From the NCBI RefSeq assembly GCF_943912555.1, contig NZ_CALTUR010000083.1, positions 1 through 8,255 on the forward strand: a DNA stretch of 8,255 bases. Direction: 5' to 3'. This stretch comes from an uncultured Streptococcus sp. GTDB taxonomy: Bacteria; Bacillota; Bacilli; Lactobacillales; Streptococcaceae. Both the position numbers and the translations under genes were made by a program. The notes beneath the pieces are model-generated. The model was not told the DNA's origin and searched no databases. It saw only the letters and a program-made list of their open reading frames with translations. Position 1 is the stretch's first letter. The number at the start of each line of letters is the position of its first letter. This document shows, piece by piece, positions 7,056-8,255 of the stretch.

Positions 7056-7084
7056 ATTCTACTAGAAAATACAGAAATATTCAA
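7056..7084 (-). promoter_or_regulatory. Promoter of the ABC-F gene
   Basis: On the minus strand, TTGAAT (plus 7084-7079) and TAGAAT (plus 7061-7056) are separated by 17 bp. Transcription would start near 7049, giving a leader of about 22 nt that contains the AGGAG. A further TTGACA at 7099-7094 is poorly spaced for this -10. Confidence 0.5.
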
Positions 7085-7104
7085 ATTTTTATCTGTCAAT
7101 TTTG

Positions 7105-7121
7105 TGTAAATTATATTTACA
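7105..7121. promoter_or_regulatory. 17-bp palindrome, possible operator in the divergent control region
   Basis: TGTAAA (7105-7110), TTATA and TTTACA (7116-7121) form a perfect inverted repeat. More copies of the half-site follow: TTTACA at 7128-7133 and GTAAA at 7141-7145. The palindrome lies about 20 bp upstream of the proposed ABC-F -35 and about 75 bp upstream of the trpS -10, where a regulator could touch either gene. I cannot assign it to a known streptococcal regulator. Confidence 0.35.
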
Positions 7122-7194
7122 GCATGCTTTACATAAATCCGTAAATAGCAAGGCCGATTTATTTTGATAAATTGCGGTTATTTCATTAAAAAAA

Positions 7195-7203
7195 TGCTAT
7201 AAT
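7195..7203 (+). promoter_or_regulatory. trpS promoter (extended -10)
   Basis: TGC (7195-7197) precedes a perfect TATAAT (7198-7203). The -35 region is weak; TTGCGG at 7172-7177 is 20 bp away. Transcription would begin near 7210, leaving a leader of only about 22 nt before the ATG. That is too short for a T-box riboswitch. Confidence 0.65.
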
Positions 7204-7231
7204 TGAAGGGACCATATCGAAGGAGAACAAA

Positions 7232-8255
7232 ATGACTAAACCCATTATTTTAACAGGAGACCGTCCAACAGGAAAATTGCATATTGGACACTATGTTGGA
7301 AGTCTCAAAAATCGAGTATTATTACAGGAAGAGGATAAGTATGATATGTTTGTGTTCTTGGCTGACCAACAAGCCTTGACAGATCATGCTAAAGATCCTC
7401 AAACAATTGTAGAGTCCATCGGAAATGTGGCTTTGGATTACCTTGCAGTTGGATTGGATCCAAGTAAATCAACTATCTTTATTCAAAGCCAAATTCCAGA
7501 ATTAGCTGAGTTGTCTATGTATTATATGAATTTGGTGTCATTAGCACGTTTGGAGCGTAATCCAACTGTCAAGACAGAAATTGCTCAGAAAGGATTTGGA
7601 GAAAGCATTCCGACAGGATTCTTGGTCTATCCAATAGCTCAAGCAGCTGACATCACAGCTTTTAAGGCTAATTATGTTCCTGTTGGGACAGATCAGAAAC
7701 CAATGATTGAGCAAACTCGTGAAATTGTTCGTTCGTTTAACAATGCATATAATTGTGATGTCTTGGTAGAGCCGGAAGGTATTTATCCAGAAAATGAGAG
7801 AGCAGGGCGTTTACCTGGTTTAGATGGAAATGCTAAAATGTCTAAATCACTTAATAATGGTATTTATTTAGCTGATGATGTGGATACTTTGCGTAAAAAA
7901 GTAATGAGTATGTATACAGATCCCGATCATATCCGCGTTGAGGATCCAGGTAAGATTGAGGGCAATATGGTTTTCCATTATCTAGATGTTTTTGGTCGTC
8001 CAGAAGATGCTCAAGAAATTGCTGAAATGAAAGAACATTATCAACGAGGTGGTCTTGGTGATGTGAAGACCAAGCGTTATCTACTTGAGATATTAGAACG
8101 TGAACTTGGTCCTATTCGTGAGCGACGTATCGAATTTGCTAAGGATATGGGAGAAGTTTATAATATGCTTCAAAAAGGTAGTGAAAGAGCGCGTGAAGTT
8201 GCGGGTCAAACCCTATCTGAGGTTAAAGGAGCAATGGGACTCCATTACTTTAACT
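7232..8255 (+). CDS. Tryptophanyl-tRNA synthetase (TrpRS)
   Basis: This class Ic aminoacyl-tRNA synthetase activates tryptophan with ATP and loads it onto tRNA-Trp in the cytoplasm. The HIGH motif is at 17-20 ([10 protein letters not shown]), the tryptophan-pocket AAD at 138-140, and KMSKS at 202-206. All 341 codons are present, ending in HYFN. Base 8255 is the first base of the stop codon, so only the stop is cut off. The ATG has AAGGAG six bases upstream. The sequence follows the TrpRS II branch as I remember it from Deinococcus radiodurans rather than the Bacillus type: [49 protein letters not shown] and GGLGDVK are all shared blocks. The gene is divergent from the ABC-F gene, with its own promoter and a very short leader. 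I see no T-box, so control by uncharged tRNA through that route is unlikely here. Confidence 0.97.
   Translation, partial: MTKPIILTGDRPTGKLHIGHYVGSLKNRVLLQEEDKYDMFVFLADQQALTDHAKDPQTIVESIGNVALDYLAVGLDPSKSTIFIQSQIPELAELSMYYMNLVSLARLERNPTVKTEIAQKGFGESIPTGFLVYPIAQAADITAFKANYVPVGTDQKPMIEQTREIVRSFNNAYNCDVLVEPEGIYPENERAGRLPGLDGNAKMSKSLNNGIYLADDVDTLRKKVMSMYTDPDHIRVEDPGKIEGNMVFHYLDVFGRPEDAQEIAEMKEHYQRGGLGDVKTKRYLLEILERELGPIRERRIEFAKDMGEVYNMLQKGSERAREVAGQTLSEVKGAMGLHYFN

Noticed and set aside
7027..7231. T-box riboswitch or trp attenuator ahead of trpS
   Set aside because: The predicted start near 7210 leaves about 22 nt, and no specifier stem, T-box core or terminator is seen in the gap.
1..8255. CRISPR array, tRNA or rRNA gene, insertion sequence with terminal repeats
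   Set aside because: I saw no regularly spaced direct repeats, cloverleaf sequences, rRNA blocks, transposase frames or paired terminal repeats.

Overview
The window reads as chromosomal DNA of a low-GC Gram-positive coccus of the genus Streptococcus, most likely the mitis/oralis/pneumoniae group. The reasons are the AT-rich code, the extended -10 promoters (TGnTATAAT), the AGGAG-type ribosome binding sites, and four proteins whose sequences I recognise as streptococcal versions of known families. The species call rests on memory of related proteins, not on a search.

Layout. (1) Bases 1 to about 344 hold no gene that I can support. The stretch carries a strong extended -10 promoter, an imperfect hairpin that starts where that promoter's RNA should start, one intrinsic terminator on each strand, and a further large inverted repeat. 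It looks unrelated to the genes on its right and probably belongs to inserted or rearranged DNA. (2) About 345-2765 (+) is a YhgE/Pip-family membrane protein gene whose 5' end is missing. The frame runs back through recognisable family sequence and then into unrelated DNA with a stop codon. (3) A symmetric bidirectional terminator at 2763-2794 contains the stop codons of both converging genes. (4) 2792-5344 (-) encodes an 850-residue YfhO-family multi-pass membrane protein. (5) 5404-7026 (-) encodes a 540-residue ABC-F ATPase of the YbiT/YkpA type, with a TTG start. A hairpin terminator lies between it and the yfhO-like gene. (6) 7027-7231 is a divergent control region with a promoter for each side and a 17-bp palindrome. 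(7) 7232-8255 (+) is trpS. All 341 codons are present and the window ends on the first base of the stop codon.

How the genes relate. The ABC-F gene and the yfhO-like gene lie in the same direction 59 bp apart and may share a transcript, limited by the hairpin between them. The ABC-F protein should act on the ribosome, YfhO in decoration of a cell-surface polymer, TrpRS in tRNA charging, and Pip-type proteins at the surface, where some serve as phage receptors. I see no sign that these form one pathway.

I did not find an evident new multi-gene system. The points most worth checking are the broken Pip gene and the unidentified DNA joined to it, the candidate small RNA at about 124-216, and the ABC-F protein, in which one composite ATP site keeps every motif and the other has lost nearly all of them.
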